A DNA stretch of 64,000 nucleotides from Kineococcus aurantiacus. Its GTDB lineage: Bacteria > Actinomycetota > Actinomycetes > Actinomycetales > Kineococcaceae. Below are positions 20,708-30,871 of this stretch, piece by piece. The translations under genes were made by a program, and so were the position numbers. The notes under the pieces were generated by a model. The model was not told where the DNA came from. It made no database searches and saw only the letters and a program-made list of their open reading frames with translations. Where the stretch lies: assembly GCF_013409345.1 (NCBI RefSeq), contig NZ_JACCBB010000001.1, forward strand, positions 1,612,001-1,676,000, in the 5' to 3' direction. The first letter of the stretch is position 1. Each line of letters starts with the position of its first letter.

Positions 20708-21685
20708 GTGAGCACGGGCGCGACGACCACCTCCCCGACCGCGCCGGCGAGCTCCCCCTCCCCCTACGTGGTGCTCGACCGGTCCCACTGGAGCGCGCTG
20801 CGCGCCAGCACCCCCATGACGCTGACGGCCGAGGACGTGGCCCGGCTGCGCGGTCTGGGCGACCGGGTGGACCTGCGGGAGGTGGAGGAGGTCTACCTGC
20901 CGCTGTCCCGGCTGCTGACGCTGTACGACCGCTCGGCCGGTTCGCTGCACGCGGCGACCTCGACGTTCCTCGGGGAGCCGACCGAGCGCACGCCGTTCGT
21001 CATCGGCGTCGCCGGGTCGGTGGCCGTCGGCAAGTCCACGACGGCCCGCGTGCTGCGCGAGCTGCTCTCGCACTGGCCCGAGACCCCCCGCGTCGAGCTG
21101 GTGACGACCGACGGGTTCCTGCTGCCGAACGCCGAGCTGGAACGGCGCGGCATCATGCACCGCAAGGGCTTCCCCGAGAGCTACGACCGCCGCGCGCTGC
21201 TGCGGTTCGTCGCCGCCGTGAAGTCGGGGGCCCCCGAGGTCCGCGCACCGGTGTACTCGCACCTGGTGTACGACATCGTGCCGGACGAGGAGATCGTCGT
21301 GAACCGGCCCGACGTGCTCATCGTGGAGGGCCTGAACGTCCTGCAACCGGCCCGCGTGCGCGCCGACGGCACCCAGGGCGTCGCGGTCAGCGACTACTTC
21401 GACTTCTCCCTGTACGTCGACGCCCGCAGCGAGGACGTGCAGAACTGGTACGTCGACCGGTTCCTGGAGCTGCGCCGCACCGCGTTCTCCAAACCCCAGT
21501 CCTACTTCCACCGCTACGCCGCCCTCACCGACGACGAGGCCGTGGCCCGGGCCCGGCGCATCTGGGACGAGATCAACGGCCCGAACCTGGCGGAGAACGT
21601 GCTGCCGACGCGGGGCCGGGCGACGTGCGTCCTGCAGAAGGGCGCCGACCACTCGGTGCGTCAGGTGAGGCTGCGCAAGGTCTGA
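20708..21685 (+). CDS. coaA: Pantothenate kinase, type I
   Basis: 325 residues. ATP-dependent phosphorylation of pantothenate, the first and regulated step of CoA synthesis. The Walker [14 protein letters not shown] is at residues 100-112, [20 protein letters not shown] follows, and [25 protein letters not shown] and [12 protein letters not shown] are all typical of the bacterial type I family. The first 20 residues are a disordered Thr/Ser/Pro tail. GTG 20708 is the first start that fits, with TAGCCT seven bases upstream. It is divergent from glmS and overlaps the end of the next gene by 25 bases on the opposite strand. Confidence 0.95.
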   Translation: MSTGATTTSPTAPASSPSPYVVLDRSHWSALRASTPMTLTAEDVARLRGLGDRVDLREVEEVYLPLSRLLTLYDRSAGSLHAATSTFLGEPTERTPFVIGVAGSVAVGKSTTARVLRELLSHWPETPRVELVTTDGFLLPNAELERRGIMHRKGFPESYDRRALLRFVAAVKSGAPEVRAPVYSHLVYDIVPDEEIVVNRPDVLIVEGLNVLQPARVRADGTQGVAVSDYFDFSLYVDARSEDVQNWYVDRFLELRRTAFSKPQSYFHRYAALTDDEAVARARRIWDEINGPNLAENVLPTRGRATCVLQKGADHSVRQVRLRKV

Positions 21686-22746
21686 CCGGACCCGCGGCCC
21701 GCCAGGGCCCGCCGGACGTCGGCCACGGGGGCCTCGAACTCCTCGACGAGTTCGTCCAGCACGAAACCGAGCGCCTCGTTGACCGCGACCATCGGGGTGT
21801 TCGACACGGCGTTCCACGTCGAGACCCGTTGCGCGCCCGGGCAGTCCGCGACGGCCCGGCGCAGGCACGCCAGCTTCAGGAGCATCCCCAGCCGGTGCCC
21901 GCGGTGCTCGCGCAGCACCAGGGTGTCCAGCTGGACGAGCCGTTCGGGCTCGTGGTCGGCCCGCACGAGCACCGTGAACCCGACGAGCTCCCCGGTCGGC
22001 GCCTGCGCGACGGCGACCCACTGGCGCCGGCCCTGGGCGGCGCGCTCGGCCTCGACCTCGCGCAGGCGGGCCCCGTCCCACACCTCCGGTTCGACGACGA
22101 GGTCACCCGCCGGGGCGTCGGTGCTCATGCGGGCCGTCAGCCCGGCCACGGCCTCCAGGTCGGCCTCGGGGACGGGGCCGGCGAAGGCCCGGACCCGGTA
22201 CCCGGCCGCGTGCGGCCGGGCCGCGGCCTCCAGCGCGGCCAGCCGCTGCGCGGGCACGGGCAGCGGCAGCTGACGGCGCGCGGCGAGCTGCCCGCGGGTG
22301 AAGCCCCAGCGGCGCGCGGCGACCGAGCCGGGCCAGGTCGCCGCGTCGGCCCCGACGGGCCGGTCCACGCCGACCCGCACCGCCGTGCGGCCACCGGCCT
22401 CGGCGAGGTCGAGGACGTGGGCGAGCAGGGCCGCGCCGACGCCCCGGCGCCGGTGCCGCGCGCCGACGGCGAGGACCGCCTCGGCCACGTGCGCGTTGTC
22501 CTGCAGCCAGAACCGGACGTCGGCGACCCCCGCGGGCGTGCCGCCGTCGAGGGCCAGGACGAGGTGGACCCGTTCGGTGGTGCTGCCCCGCTCCAGCCCG
22601 GCGCGCAGCTCGCCCCGGCCCCAGGAGGCCGGGTCGGCGCGGCCGACGGCCTCGGCGTCGGCCAGGACGTCGTACCAGGTGTCGAACCACCGCCGCGCCC
22701 AGTCGGCGCGGTCGGGTGCGGCGTTGGTGGTGCCGGTGAACTCCAC
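21661..22746 (-). CDS. Two-domain GNAT acetyltransferase
   Basis: 361 residues with two GNAT-like halves. The first has [22 protein letters not shown] (about residues 90-111) with an R-R-G-V-G acetyl-CoA loop; the second has [24 protein letters not shown] (about 274-297) with R-G-H-R-L-G, then [23 protein letters not shown]. This layout is close to the mycothiol synthase-like tandem GNAT proteins, but I do not see enough to name it MshD and would call it only related. GTG 22746. It runs convergent with coaA and is 26 bases from glmM's stop, possibly not cotranscribed. Confidence 0.82.
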   Translation of the reverse strand: MEFTGTTNAAPDRADWARRWFDTWYDVLADAEAVGRADPASWGRGELRAGLERGSTTERVHLVLALDGGTPAGVADVRFWLQDNAHVAEAVLAVGARHRRRGVGAALLAHVLDLAEAGGRTAVRVGVDRPVGADAATWPGSVAARRWGFTRGQLAARRQLPLPVPAQRLAALEAAARPHAAGYRVRAFAGPVPEADLEAVAGLTARMSTDAPAGDLVVEPEVWDGARLREVEAERAAQGRRQWVAVAQAPTGELVGFTVLVRADHEPERLVQLDTLVLREHRGHRLGMLLKLACLRRAVADCPGAQRVSTWNAVSNTPMVAVNEALGFVLDELVEEFEAPVADVRRALAGRGSGQTLRSLT

Positions 22747-22771
22747 CGGACCAGTCAGGCAGAACCGCCCG

Positions 22772-24136
22772 TCACAGCGCCAGTCGTTTGCGGACGACCT
22801 CGGCCAGCCGGTCGGCCACGTCCTGGGCGTGCTCGGTGCGCGCGGCCTCGACCATGACCCGCACGAGCGGTTCGGTGCCGCTGGGCCGCAGCAGGACCCG
22901 GCCCGTCGAGCCCAGCTCCCGCTCGGCGTCGGCGACGGCCTCCAGGAGGTCCTCGTCGTGGCCGGCGCGGGACTTGTCGACGCCGCGGACGTTGACGAGG
23001 ACCTGCGGGAGCCGGTCGACGACGCCGGCCAGGTCGGCCAGGCTGCGGCCGGTCTCGGCCATCCGCGCCAGCAGCTGCAGCCCGGTCAGGACGCCGTCAC
23101 CGGTGGTGGCGTGCGCCGGCAGGACGACGTGGCCGCTCTGCTCACCGCCCAGGCTCCACCCGCCGGCGTTGAGGGCCTCCAGGACGTACCGGTCGCCCAC
23201 GCCCGTCTCGACGACCGTCACCCCCTCGCGCTGCATGGCGAGCTTGAGCCCGAGGTTGCTCATGACGGTCGCCACGAGGGTGTCCTCGACGAGCTGGCCC
23301 CGGTCGCGCAGCGCCAGGGCGAGGACGGCCATGATCTGGTCGCCGTCGACGGTGTTCCCGGCGGCGTCCACCGCCAGGCACCGGTCGGCGTCGCCGTCGT
23401 GGGCGAGCCCGAGGTCCGCGCCGTGCGCGAGGACGGCCGCGCTGACCGGCCCGAGGTGGGTGGACCCGCACCCGTCGTTGATGTTCAGCCCGTCGGGGGC
23501 GGCGTGCAGGGCGGTCACGCGCGCCCCGGCCTCGCGCAGGACGCGCGGGGACACGGCGCTGGCGGCGCCGTTGGCGCAGTCGACGACGACGTGCAGCCCG
23601 GCCAGGGACCCCGGCCCGCCCGGCAGCGTCGACAGCAGGTGGTCGACGTAGGTGTCCTGGGCGTCCTGCTCCACGTCGGGACCGGCGTGCACGCGGCCGA
23701 CGCCGGAGCCCGTGGGGCGGCGGGCGTCGTCGGAGCGGAAGGCGGCCTCGATGCGGTCCTCGACCTCGTCGGGCAGCTTCGTGCCGCCGCGGGCGAAGAT
23801 CTTCAGCCCGTTGTCGGGCATGGCGTTGTGCGAGGCGGACAGCACGACGCCGAAGTCGGCGCCGGAGGTCTGCACCAGGTGCGCCAGCGCCGGGGTGGGC
23901 ACGACCCCGACGTCGAGGACGTCGACCCCGGACCCGGCCAGGCCGGCGACGACGGCCGCGGAGAGGAACTCGCCCGAGGCGCGCGGGTCGCGCGCCACCA
24001 GGGCCCGCGGGTGCGCCGGGCCCCCCTCGTCCACGAGGACGGTGGCTGCCGCGGCGGCCAACCCCAACGCCATCCCGGCGGTCAGGTCGACGTTCGCCAG
24101 CCCCCGCACCCCGTCGGTCCCGAACAGCCGCCCCAC
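22772..24136 (-). CDS. glmM: Phosphoglucosamine mutase
   Basis: 454 residues. Converts glucosamine-6-phosphate to glucosamine-1-phosphate. [17 protein letters not shown] opens the protein, [14 protein letters not shown] carries the phosphorylated Ser102, DGDADRC is the Mg loop (about residues 244-250), GEQSGHVV the sugar-binding loop and [12 protein letters not shown] the phosphate-binding end. GTG 24136 has a GGGGAGG site eight bases before it. It follows rpsI with a strong terminator between, the usual actinobacterial order rplM-rpsI-glmM. Confidence 0.97.
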   Translation of the reverse strand: MGRLFGTDGVRGLANVDLTAGMALGLAAAAATVLVDEGGPAHPRALVARDPRASGEFLSAAVVAGLAGSGVDVLDVGVVPTPALAHLVQTSGADFGVVLSASHNAMPDNGLKIFARGGTKLPDEVEDRIEAAFRSDDARRPTGSGVGRVHAGPDVEQDAQDTYVDHLLSTLPGGPGSLAGLHVVVDCANGAASAVSPRVLREAGARVTALHAAPDGLNINDGCGSTHLGPVSAAVLAHGADLGLAHDGDADRCLAVDAAGNTVDGDQIMAVLALALRDRGQLVEDTLVATVMSNLGLKLAMQREGVTVVETGVGDRYVLEALNAGGWSLGGEQSGHVVLPAHATTGDGVLTGLQLLARMAETGRSLADLAGVVDRLPQVLVNVRGVDKSRAGHDEDLLEAVADAERELGSTGRVLLRPSGTEPLVRVMVEAARTEHAQDVADRLAEVVRKRLAL

Positions 24137-24179
24137 CCTGCGTTCCTCCCCCACTCGGCCGAACCCGGCCCCAGACGGC

Positions 24180-24212
24180 ACGACGGCCCCGGGAGACTCC
24201 CGGGGCCGTCGT
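24180..24212 (-). terminator. Terminator of rplM-rpsI
   Basis: ACGACGGCCCCGGGAG (24180-24195) and its exact complement at 24197-24212 form a 16-base stem with almost no loop, 23 bases after the rpsI stop. Confidence 0.75.
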
Positions 24213-24234
24213 GACGGTACTCGCGTGCGCTGGA

Positions 24235-24735
24235 TCAGCGCTTGCTGAACTGCGGCGCCTTGCGGGCCTTCTTCAGACCGGCCTTCTTGCGCTCGATGAC
24301 GCGCGCGTCGCGGGTCAGGAAGCCGGCCTTCTTCAGGGCCGGGCGGTTGGCCTCGAGGTCCACGGCGTTGAGCGCGCGGGCCACGCCCAGGCGCAGCGCA
24401 CCGGCCTGGCCGGAGGAGCCACCACCGTGGATGCGGGCGATGACGTCGAACGACCCCTCGAGCGCGGTGACGCGGAACGGCTCGTTGACGAGCTGCTGGT
24501 GCACCTTGTTCGGGAAGTAGTCGTCCAGGTCGCGGCCGTTGATCTTCCACTGGCCGGTGCCGGGGACGATGCGGACGCGGGCGACGGCCTCCTTGCGGCG
24601 GCCGGTGGCCCCGCCGGGGGCGATGATGCTGTTGCCGCCGGTGGCCGGGGCGGACGATTCCGACGTGTAGGACCCGTCGAACTCGTCGGTCTCGGTGATG
24701 TCCTCGACGACGTCTTCAGTCGTGTACTCGCTCAC
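24235..24735 (-). CDS. rpsI: 30S ribosomal protein S9 with acidic N-terminal extension
   Basis: 166 residues. Small-subunit head protein whose C-terminal Arg reaches the P-site tRNA. The core from [19 protein letters not shown] through [28 protein letters not shown] and the end [12 protein letters not shown] is complete. The first 40 residues are Glu, Asp, Thr and Ser rich, an extension found in many actinobacterial S9 proteins. Start GTG 24735 has a GAGGAGC site. It is downstream of rplM in the same message. Confidence 0.97.
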   Translation of the reverse strand: MSEYTTEDVVEDITETDEFDGSYTSESSAPATGGNSIIAPGGATGRRKEAVARVRIVPGTGQWKINGRDLDDYFPNKVHQQLVNEPFRVTALEGSFDVIARIHGGGSSGQAGALRLGVARALNAVDLEANRPALKKAGFLTRDARVIERKKAGLKKARKAPQFSKR

Positions 24736-24773
24736 GATGCTCCTCGTTCAGTTCGCCGTGTGGGTGCCGCGGC

Positions 24774-25217
24774 TCACTGCGCGACCTGGGTGATCGTGAA
24801 GGGCACGGGCTGCTGCGCCGCGTGCGGGTGCTCGGGGCCCGCGTAGACCTTGAGCTTGCTCAGGACCTGACGGCCGAGCGCGTTCTTCGGGATCATGCCG
24901 CGGATGGCCTTCTCGACGGCCTTCTCCGGGTTCTTGTCGAGCAGCTCGACGTAGCTGGTGGCCTTCAGGCCGCCCGGGTAGCCCGAGTGGCGGTAGGCGA
25001 CCTTCTGCTCGCGCTTGGAGCCGGTCAGGGCCACCTTGGAGGCGTTGACGATGATGACGTAGTCGCCACCGTCGACGTGCGGGGCGAACGTCGCCTTGTG
25101 CTTGCCTCGCAGGAGGGTCGCGGCCTGGACGGCCAGACGGCCCAGAACGACGTCCTCCGCGTCGATGACGAGCCAGCGGCGGTCGATGTCGCCCGGCTTC
25201 GGGGTGAACGTGCGCAC
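24774..25217 (-). CDS. rplM: 50S ribosomal protein L13
   Basis: 147 residues. Early-assembling large-subunit protein. [20 protein letters not shown] opens it, [18 protein letters not shown] and [17 protein letters not shown] follow, and [16 protein letters not shown] and [17 protein letters not shown] are family motifs. GTG 25217 is chosen by family start; a longer frame upstream would begin before the likely transcription start. A GAGGAGA site lies rather far (13 bases) from the start. It leads the rplM-rpsI operon. Confidence 0.96.
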   Translation of the reverse strand: MRTFTPKPGDIDRRWLVIDAEDVVLGRLAVQAATLLRGKHKATFAPHVDGGDYVIIVNASKVALTGSKREQKVAYRHSGYPGGLKATSYVELLDKNPEKAVEKAIRGMIPKNALGRQVLSKLKVYAGPEHPHAAQQPVPFTITQVAQ

Positions 25218-25332
25218 GGGGGTTGCCCATCTCCTCGAGACGAATTGCGGACTGGGCCCGCGCTCGGGTCCTCCGGCGCCGGGAGATCCCGGGACGCTGT
25301 CGGTAGGCACTGCGTGGGCACAACGACCCATG

Positions 25333-25362
25333 ACGTTACCCGCCGTTCGCCGGATGGGTCAA
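25333..25362 (-). promoter_or_regulatory. rplM-rpsI promoter
   Basis: TTGACC (25362-25357), an 18-base spacer, TAACGT (25338-25333). The predicted start near 25326 gives a leader of about 110 bases with a CCGGGA/TCCCGG hairpin. The GTTTTGACC context is shared with the rpsL promoter. Confidence 0.65.
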
Positions 25363-25393
25363 AACGGCAGGTCGGCCGGGTGGGCCGGGCGCC

Positions 25394-27091
25394 TCAGCGC
25401 ACCCGGTCTACCCGGCGGACCTCCCACACCGGCTCGGGGGTCTCCACGACGCGGCCGTCCTCCCCGAACAGCAGGAACCGGTCGAAGCCGCGGGCGAACC
25501 AGCGGTCGTGCGTCACCGCCACCACCGTCCCCTCGAAGGCCGCCAGGGCCTGCTCCAGCGCCTCGGCCGAGTGCAGGTCCAGGTTGTCGGTGGGCTCGTC
25601 CAGCAGCAGCAGCGTGGCCCCGGACAGCTCCAGCAGCAGGATCTGCAGCCGCGCCTGCTGACCGCCGGAGAGGTTCTCGAACAGCTGCTCGGCCGCCCCG
25701 GCCAGGCCGTACCGGTCCAGCGCCCGGCCCGCGGCCTCGCGGTCCAGGCCGTCGCGGTGGGAGTTGCCGCGGTGCAGGACGTCGAGCAGGGTGCGGCCCA
25801 CCAGGGCCGGCTGCTCGTGGGTCTGGGCGAACCAGCCCGGCCGCACCCGGGCCCCCAGCCGGACCGAGCCGGTGTGCGGCACGGGGTCGGGGACGTGCTC
25901 GTCGACGGGCAGGTGCTCGCGGTCGGGGTCGGTGCCGCCCGCGGCCAGCAGCCGCAGGAAGTGCGACTTGCCGGACCCGTTGGCCCCCAGCACCGCCACC
26001 CGGTCGCCCAGCCACAGCTCGGCGTCGAACGGCTGCATGAGCCCGGTCAGCTCCAGGCCCTCCACGACGACGGCGCGCTTGCCCGTGCGGCCCCCGCGCA
26101 GCCGCATCCGCACGTCCTGGGCGGCCGGCGGGGCCTGCGGCGGGCCGGCCTCCTCGAACCGGGCCAGCCGGGTCTGGGCGGCCGCGTACCGCGAGGCCAC
26201 CCCGTCGTTGAACTTCGACTTCTCCCGCAGGGTGACGACCAGGGTGCGCAGCTTGACGCGCTCCTCGTCCCAGCGGCGGCGCAGCTCCTCCAGCCGCTCC
26301 CCGCGGGCCGTGCGCGCCGCGCCGTAGTCGGCGAACGACCCGCCGTGGGTCCACGAGACCGCGCCCAGGGCACCCGGCTCCAGCGTCACGATGCGGTCGG
26401 CGGCGGCCGCGAGCAGCTCGCGGTCGTGGCTGACCAGCAGCACCGACTTGGGCGTGGCCCGCAGCTGCTCCTCCAGCCAGCGCTTGCCGGGCACGTCGAG
26501 GTAGTTGTCGGGCTCGTCGAGCAGCAGCACGCCCTCGGGACCGCGCAGCAGGGCCTCCAGGACCAGCCGCTTCTGCTCCCCGCCGGACAGGGTCCGCACC
26601 AGCCGGTTGCGGCACCGGTCGAAGGCGACGCCCAGGGCGGCGTGGGTGCACTCGTCCCAGACGACCTCCTGCTCGTAGCCGCCGGCGTCGCCGAAGTCGG
26701 CCAGGGCCTGGGCGTAGCGGAGCTGGCTGCGCTCGGTGTCCTGCTCGACCATGGCCGCCTCGGCCTCGTCCACGGCCGCGAAGGCCCGGCGCAGCGGCTC
26801 GGGGGCGACCGAGGCCAGCAGCTCCGCCACGGTCGTGCCGTCGCGCACCGACCCGACGAACTGGCGCATGACGCCCAGCCCGCCGCTGCGGGCGATCGTG
26901 CCCGCCTGGACCGGCTCGTCGCCGGCGACGAGCCGCAGCAGCGTCGTCTTGCCCGTGCCGTTGGGCCCGACCAGGGCCGTGGTGGACCCGTCCGCGACCC
27001 GGAAGGCGATGTCGTCCAGCAGGGGCCGCCCGTCGGGGAGCTCGTGGCTCAACCCCGAGACGTCGACGTGCCCACCCGTAGTTCCCGCCAC
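25394..27091 (-). CDS. ABC-F family ATPase
   Basis: 565 residues, two ABC domains in one chain and no membrane segment. Domain 1 has VGPNGTGKTTLLRL (residues 41-54), LSGGEQKRLVLEALL and LLLDEPDNYLD; domain 2 has LGANGSGKSHFLRL, LSGGQQARLQILLLEL and LLLDEPTDNLD. The charged linker between them (about 280-320, ERLEELRRRWDEERVKLRTL) is the region that enters the ribosome in this family. ABC-F proteins act in translation or protect ribosomes from antibiotics; which one applies is not visible, and the linker is not obviously that of a known resistance factor. GTG 27091, with CAGACT eight bases upstream. Confidence 0.88.
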   Translation of the reverse strand: MAGTTGGHVDVSGLSHELPDGRPLLDDIAFRVADGSTTALVGPNGTGKTTLLRLVAGDEPVQAGTIARSGGLGVMRQFVGSVRDGTTVAELLASVAPEPLRRAFAAVDEAEAAMVEQDTERSQLRYAQALADFGDAGGYEQEVVWDECTHAALGVAFDRCRNRLVRTLSGGEQKRLVLEALLRGPEGVLLLDEPDNYLDVPGKRWLEEQLRATPKSVLLVSHDRELLAAAADRIVTLEPGALGAVSWTHGGSFADYGAARTARGERLEELRRRWDEERVKLRTLVVTLREKSKFNDGVASRYAAAQTRLARFEEAGPPQAPPAAQDVRMRLRGGRTGKRAVVVEGLELTGLMQPFDAELWLGDRVAVLGANGSGKSHFLRLLAAGGTDPDREHLPVDEHVPDPVPHTGSVRLGARVRPGWFAQTHEQPALVGRTLLDVLHRGNSHRDGLDREAAGRALDRYGLAGAAEQLFENLSGGQQARLQILLLELSGATLLLLDEPTDNLDLHSAEALEQALAAFEGTVVAVTHDRWFARGFDRFLLFGEDGRVVETPEPVWEVRRVDRVR

Positions 27092-27116
27092 GGGGGGCCA
27101 GTCTGCCCTGCCCCGG

Positions 27117-27617
27117 TCAGTCCTCGCCGCCGGTTTCCGCGCGGGCGGTGTGCACGACCCGCAGGCGGCAGCTGGTGGAGTCCGCGTCGGCCCACCCGCC
27201 CTCGACGTCGAGGACGGCGATCCCCGCGGTGCGCAGCTGGACGACCTCCCCCGTCAGCGACTCCACGAGGGCGCTGACGCCGGGGTTGTGCGCGACGAGG
27301 GCCACCGTGGCCTCGGCCCGCTCGGTGTCCAGACCGCGCACGACGCGCAGCAGGTCCCCCAGCGTGGCCTCGTAGAGGCGCTCCTCGTCGACGACCACCG
27401 GGGTCGCGCCCCAGCCGTCGAGCAGGCGGGCGGTGGTCTCCTCGGTGCGGCGGGCCGGGGAGGTCAGCAGCAGGTCGCAGCCGCCGACGCTGCCGCGCAG
27501 CCAGCGGCCGGCCTCGACGGCGTCGGCCTTGCCGCGGTCGGCGAGGGGACGGGCGATGTCCTGCAGTCCGACCGGCGACTCGGCCTTGGCGTGACGGACG
27601 ACGACGAGCGTGGGCAC
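27117..27617 (-). CDS. sixA: SixA-type phosphohistidine phosphatase
   Basis: 166 residues. VVVRHAKAESPVGLQD holds the catalytic His9 of the histidine phosphatase superfamily, LLTSPARRTEETTARLL the second Arg and HNPGVSALVESLTG the second His. SixA proteins remove phosphate from His-containing phosphotransfer domains, but small members often have other substrates. No phosphorelay partner is adjacent. GTG 27617. It stands alone between truA and the ABC-F gene, on the same strand. Confidence 0.83.
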   Translation of the reverse strand: MPTLVVVRHAKAESPVGLQDIARPLADRGKADAVEAGRWLRGSVGGCDLLLTSPARRTEETTARLLDGWGATPVVVDEERLYEATLGDLLRVVRGLDTERAEATVALVAHNPGVSALVESLTGEVVQLRTAGIAVLDVEGGWADADSTSCRLRVVHTARAETGGED

Positions 27618-27681
27618 GGTGGGAAAGCCTGCCCCACGCCCCCCGCGGGCGCCGAACCGCCCCTGCGCCGCACGGGTGGGG

Positions 27682-28572
27682 TCAGGGCAGGGTGCGCACG
27701 GCGCGGGCCTGCGCGGCGCGCGCGGCCAGGTCGGCGTCGGCGGGGTAGACGACCTCCTCCAGCGTCAGCCCCTGCGGCCCGACGACGGCGACGCCCGGGT
27801 CGCGCACGGCCGCGTCCTGCACGAGCCGCGGCCAGTCCACGTCGCGGCGGCCGTCGCCCACGGCGAGGACCGCCCCGACGAGGGCGCGGACCATCGAGTG
27901 GCAGAAGGCGTCGGCCTGGACGTCGGCGACCAGCAGCCCGTCGGGGGTGCGCGCCCACGAGTACGCCAGCAGGGTCCGCACGGTGGTGGCGCCCTCGCGG
28001 GGCTTGCAGAACGCGGCGAACTCCCGCAGGCCCACGAGGCTGCGGGCGGCGAGGTCCATGGCCGCCGCGTCCAGCGGCCGGCGGTGGTGCAGGACGTCGA
28101 AGCGGCGCAGCGGCGGCACCCCGGCGGGGTCGTCGCTGACCCGGTAGGCGTAGCGGCGGCGCAGGGCGCCGAACCGCGCGTCGAACCCCGGCGGCGCCGG
28201 GGCCGCGGCGTGGACGCGGACGTCGGACGGCAGGACGCCCCTCAGGCGCCGCACGAGGGCCTGTGCGGGGCTGCGACCCGACCGGCCGGGTACGAGCGCC
28301 CAGGCGGCCTGCGGGACGTCCACGTGGGCCACCTGGCCGCTGGCGTGCACCCCCGCGTCGGTGCGCCCGGCCACGGTCAGCCGCGGCGCGGGGTCCAGGC
28401 GCAGGACGCGCGCAAGGGCGCCGGTCAGCTCGCCCTGGACGGTGCGCAGCCCCGGCTGCTCGGCCCACCCCGCGAAGCCGGTGCCGTCGTAGCCGAGGTC
28501 GAGGCGGACGCGGACGAGCCCGCCCTCCCCGGGGGGGAGGACGGGCTCGTCGTCGGGACGGGAGGCGCTCAG
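27682..28572 (-). CDS. truA: tRNA pseudouridine synthase TruA, apparently with a CTG start
   Basis: About 296 residues. Makes pseudouridine at tRNA positions 38-40. The N-terminus [20 protein letters not shown] and the catalytic [19 protein letters not shown] with Asp72 are clear, as are [22 protein letters not shown] and [13 protein letters not shown]. The conserved N-terminus is coded upstream of the first usable ATG, GTG or TTG codon; that GTG (28374) lies within the catalytic motif and is too late. CTG 28572 overlaps the rplQ stop as CTGA and has AAGGA six bases before it, so it is the best start. No other start exists in the frame inside rplQ. The position after rplQ is usual. Confidence 0.88.
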   Translation of the reverse strand: MSASRPDDEPVLPPGEGGLVRVRLDLGYDGTGFAGWAEQPGLRTVQGELTGALARVLRLDPAPRLTVAGRTDAGVHASGQVAHVDVPQAAWALVPGRSGRSPAQALVRRLRGVLPSDVRVHAAAPAPPGFDARFGALRRRYAYRVSDDPAGVPPLRRFDVLHHRRPLDAAAMDLAARSLVGLREFAAFCKPREGATTVRTLLAYSWARTPDGLLVADVQADAFCHSMVRALVGAVLAVGDGRRDVDWPRLVQDAAVRDPGVAVVGPQGLTLEEVVYPADADLAARAAQARAVRTLP

Positions 28573-29156
28573 GCCTGGTCCTTCTTCTCGTCCGAGGGGT
28601 CGGCCTCGGCGGCGTCGAGCTCGACGCCCTCGTCGGCGGTCGCCGGGGCGTCCGCGTCGGGGAGGGTGTCGGGCTGCGCGACGGTGCCGGGCTCGACCTC
28701 GGTCGCCTCGGCGCCGGTGGCGGCCGGGGTCTCCTCGGCCGGCGCGGTCGCGGCGGCGACCTGCTCGGCCTCGCGGACGACGCCCTGCTTGGCGCTGACC
28801 GGCTCCATGACGAGCTGGATCACGGCCATGGGGGCGTTGTCGCCCTTGCGGGGACCGATCTTCACGATGCGCGTGTAGCCACCGTTGCGCTCGGCCATCG
28901 CGGGGGCGATCTCGGTGAAGAGGAAGTGCACGACGGACTTGTCGCGCACGGTCTTCATGACCTGGCGGCGGGACGCCAGGTCACCCTTCTTGGCGAAGGA
29001 GATGAGCTTCTCCGCGTGGGGGCGCAGGCGCTTGGCCTTGGCCTCCGTCGTGGTGATGCTGCGGTGCTCGAAGAGCTGCGTCGCCAGGTTGGCGAGGATG
29101 AGCTTCTCGTGGGCCGGCCCGCCGCCGAGCCGCGGACCCTTGGTGGGGGTGGGCAT
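28569..29156 (-). CDS. rplQ: 50S ribosomal protein L17 with long acidic tail
   Basis: 195 residues. L17 sits near the exit of the large-subunit tunnel. [48 protein letters not shown] and [20 protein letters not shown] are family motifs; they fill residues 1-120. The last 75 residues are Ala, Glu, Asp, Pro and Thr rich, an extension typical of actinobacterial L17 but long here. ATG 29156. It is the gene between rpoA and truA and its stop overlaps the truA CTG. Confidence 0.97.
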   Translation of the reverse strand: MPTPTKGPRLGGGPAHEKLILANLATQLFEHRSITTTEAKAKRLRPHAEKLISFAKKGDLASRRQVMKTVRDKSVVHFLFTEIAPAMAERNGGYTRIVKIGPRKGDNAPMAVIQLVMEPVSAKQGVVREAEQVAAATAPAEETPAATGAEATEVEPGTVAQPDTLPDADAPATADEGVELDAAEADPSDEKKDQA

Positions 29157-29216
29157 TGTGTTGTCTCCTCGGATGTGCCCCTGCCCCGCGTCAGCGGGAG
29201 CGGGAGCTGCGGGTGG

Positions 29217-30230
29217 TCAGAGCTGCTCGTCCTCGGCGAACGACTGGTCGTCGTCCTCGAAGTCGTTGACGACGGCGCTCGGGTCGAACCCGGGCGGGGA
29301 GTCCTTGAGGTGCAGGCCCATGCCGACCAGCTTGGCCTTGACCTCGTCGATGGACTTCTGCCCGAAGTTGCGGATGTCGAGCAGGTCGGCCTCGCTGCGC
29401 GAGACCAGTTCGCCGACGGAGTGGATGCCCTCGCGCTTGAGGCAGTTGTAGGAGCGGACCGTCAGGTCCAGCGCCTCGATCTCCAGCGCGAGGTCGGCCG
29501 CCAGCGCGGCGTCGGTCGGCGAGGGGCCCATGTCGATGCCCTCGGCCTCGACGTTGAGCTCACGCGCCAGGCCGAACAGCTCGACCAGCGTCTTGCCGGC
29601 GGAGGCGACGGCGTCGCGGGGGGTGATGGCGTGCTTGGTCTCGACGTCCACGACGAGGCGGTCGAAGTCCGTCCGCTGCTCGACGCGGGTCGCCTCGACC
29701 TTGTACGTCACCTTCAGGACCGGGGAGTAGATCGAGTCGACCGGGATGCGGCCGATCTCCTGCTCACCGGACTTGTTCTGGGCCGCCGAGACGTAGCCGC
29801 GGCCGCGCTCGACCGTCAGCTCCAGTTCGAGCTTGCCCTTGCCGTTGAGGGTCGCGATGTGCAGGTCGGGGTTGTGGACCTCGACCCCCGCGGGCGGGGC
29901 GATGTCGGCCGCGGTGACCGCGCCCGGGCCCTGCTTGCGCAGGTACATCACGACGGGCTCGTCGTGCTCGGAGGAGACGACGAGGTTCTTGATGTTGAGG
30001 ACGATCTCGGTGACGTCCTCCTTCACCCCCGGCACGGAGGTGAACTCGTGCAGCACGCCGTCGATCCGCAGGCTGGTCACGGCCGCGCCCGGGATGGACG
30101 ACAGCAGGGTCCGGCGCAGCGAGTTGCCGAGCGTGTACCCGAAGCCGGGCTCGAGGGGTTCGATGACGAAGCGCGAGCGGTACTCGTCGACGACGTCCTC
30201 AGTGAGGGTGGGGCGCTGTGCGATCAGCAC
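29217..30230 (-). CDS. rpoA: RNA polymerase alpha subunit
   Basis: 337 residues. The alpha dimer nucleates polymerase assembly. [40 protein letters not shown] and [18 protein letters not shown] make the N-terminal assembly domain (1-235), and [20 protein letters not shown] with [18 protein letters not shown] the C-terminal DNA-binding domain (about 255-320). The last residues are acidic. GTG 30230 gives the classic VLIAQRP start and has a GGAAGG site; the ATG at 30260 has none. rpsD, often before rpoA, is absent. Confidence 0.96.
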   Translation of the reverse strand: MLIAQRPTLTEDVVDEYRSRFVIEPLEPGFGYTLGNSLRRTLLSSIPGAAVTSLRIDGVLHEFTSVPGVKEDVTEIVLNIKNLVVSSEHDEPVVMYLRKQGPGAVTAADIAPPAGVEVHNPDLHIATLNGKGKLELELTVERGRGYVSAAQNKSGEQEIGRIPVDSIYSPVLKVTYKVEATRVEQRTDFDRLVVDVETKHAITPRDAVASAGKTLVELFGLARELNVEAEGIDMGPSPTDAALAADLALEIEALDLTVRSYNCLKREGIHSVGELVSRSEADLLDIRNFGQKSIDEVKAKLVGMGLHLKDSPPGFDPSAVVNDFEDDDQSFAEDEQL

Positions 30231-30336
30231 GGAGGTTTCCTTCCCGCGGGCGTCCGCCATATGACGCCCCGCACGCCCGTCAGCATCGGTCCACCGACGG
30301 GGTCTGACTCGATCAGAGAACTGGTCCGATCAGGTG

Positions 30337-30364
30337 CGTCCCGGGGCCGCGGGGCCCCGGGACG
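30337..30364 (-). terminator. Hairpin between rpsK and rpoA
   Basis: CGTCCCGGGGCC (30337-30348), loop GCGG, and its complement (30353-30364). It follows the rpsK stop by ten bases and may limit read-through into rpoA, where other bacteria have rpsD. Confidence 0.55.
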
Positions 30365-30373
30365 GCACCTTCG

Positions 30374-30781
30374 TCAGACGCGCCGGCGCTTGGGCGGCCG
30401 GCAGCCGTTGTGCGGGCTGGGGGTGACGTCCTGGATCGCGCCGACCTCGAGGCCGGTGGCCTGCAGCGAGCGGATCGCGGTCTCGCGGCCCGAACCCGGG
30501 CCCTTGACGAAGACGTCGACCTTGCGCATGCCGTGCTCCTGCGCACGACGGGCGGCCGCCTCGGCGGCCATCTGCGCGGCGAACGGGGTCGACTTGCGGG
30601 ACCCCTTGAAGCCGACCTGACCGGCCGAGGCCCACGCGATGACCGCGCCGGTCGGGTCGGTGATCGAGACGATCGTGTTGTTGAACGTCGACTTGATGTG
30701 CGCGTGACCGTGCGCGACGTTCTTCTTCTCCTTGCGACGCGGCTTGCGCGTCGCCGTGGCCTGACGGCTCTTGGGAGGCAT
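30374..30781 (-). CDS. rpsK: 30S ribosomal protein S11
   Basis: 135 residues, normal length. Platform protein that contacts the Shine-Dalgarno helix region. [60 protein letters not shown] and [20 protein letters not shown] are the family blocks. ATG 30781 with GAGAG-type site. It follows rpsM and is separated from rpoA by a hairpin and 143 bases. Confidence 0.97.
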   Translation of the reverse strand: MPPKSRQATATRKPRRKEKKNVAHGHAHIKSTFNNTIVSITDPTGAVIAWASAGQVGFKGSRKSTPFAAQMAAEAAARRAQEHGMRKVDVFVKGPGSGRETAIRSLQATGLEVGAIQDVTPSPHNGCRPPKRRRV

Positions 30782-30871
30782 GCTCTCCGGACTCCTGGTG
30801 TACTGCGACGAGTGGCTTCGAGGGCGAACCGGTGGGTTCGCGAGGCGGCCCGCAGGCGGACCGCGCACTGC

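Noticed and set aside
28374-28376. GTG as the truA start
   Set aside because: It would remove the conserved N-terminal strand of TruA and start only five residues before the catalytic Asp.
30231-30373. Absence of rpsD between rpsK and rpoA as a novelty
   Set aside because: Streptomyces also lacks rpsD here and has it elsewhere, so it is a known variant.
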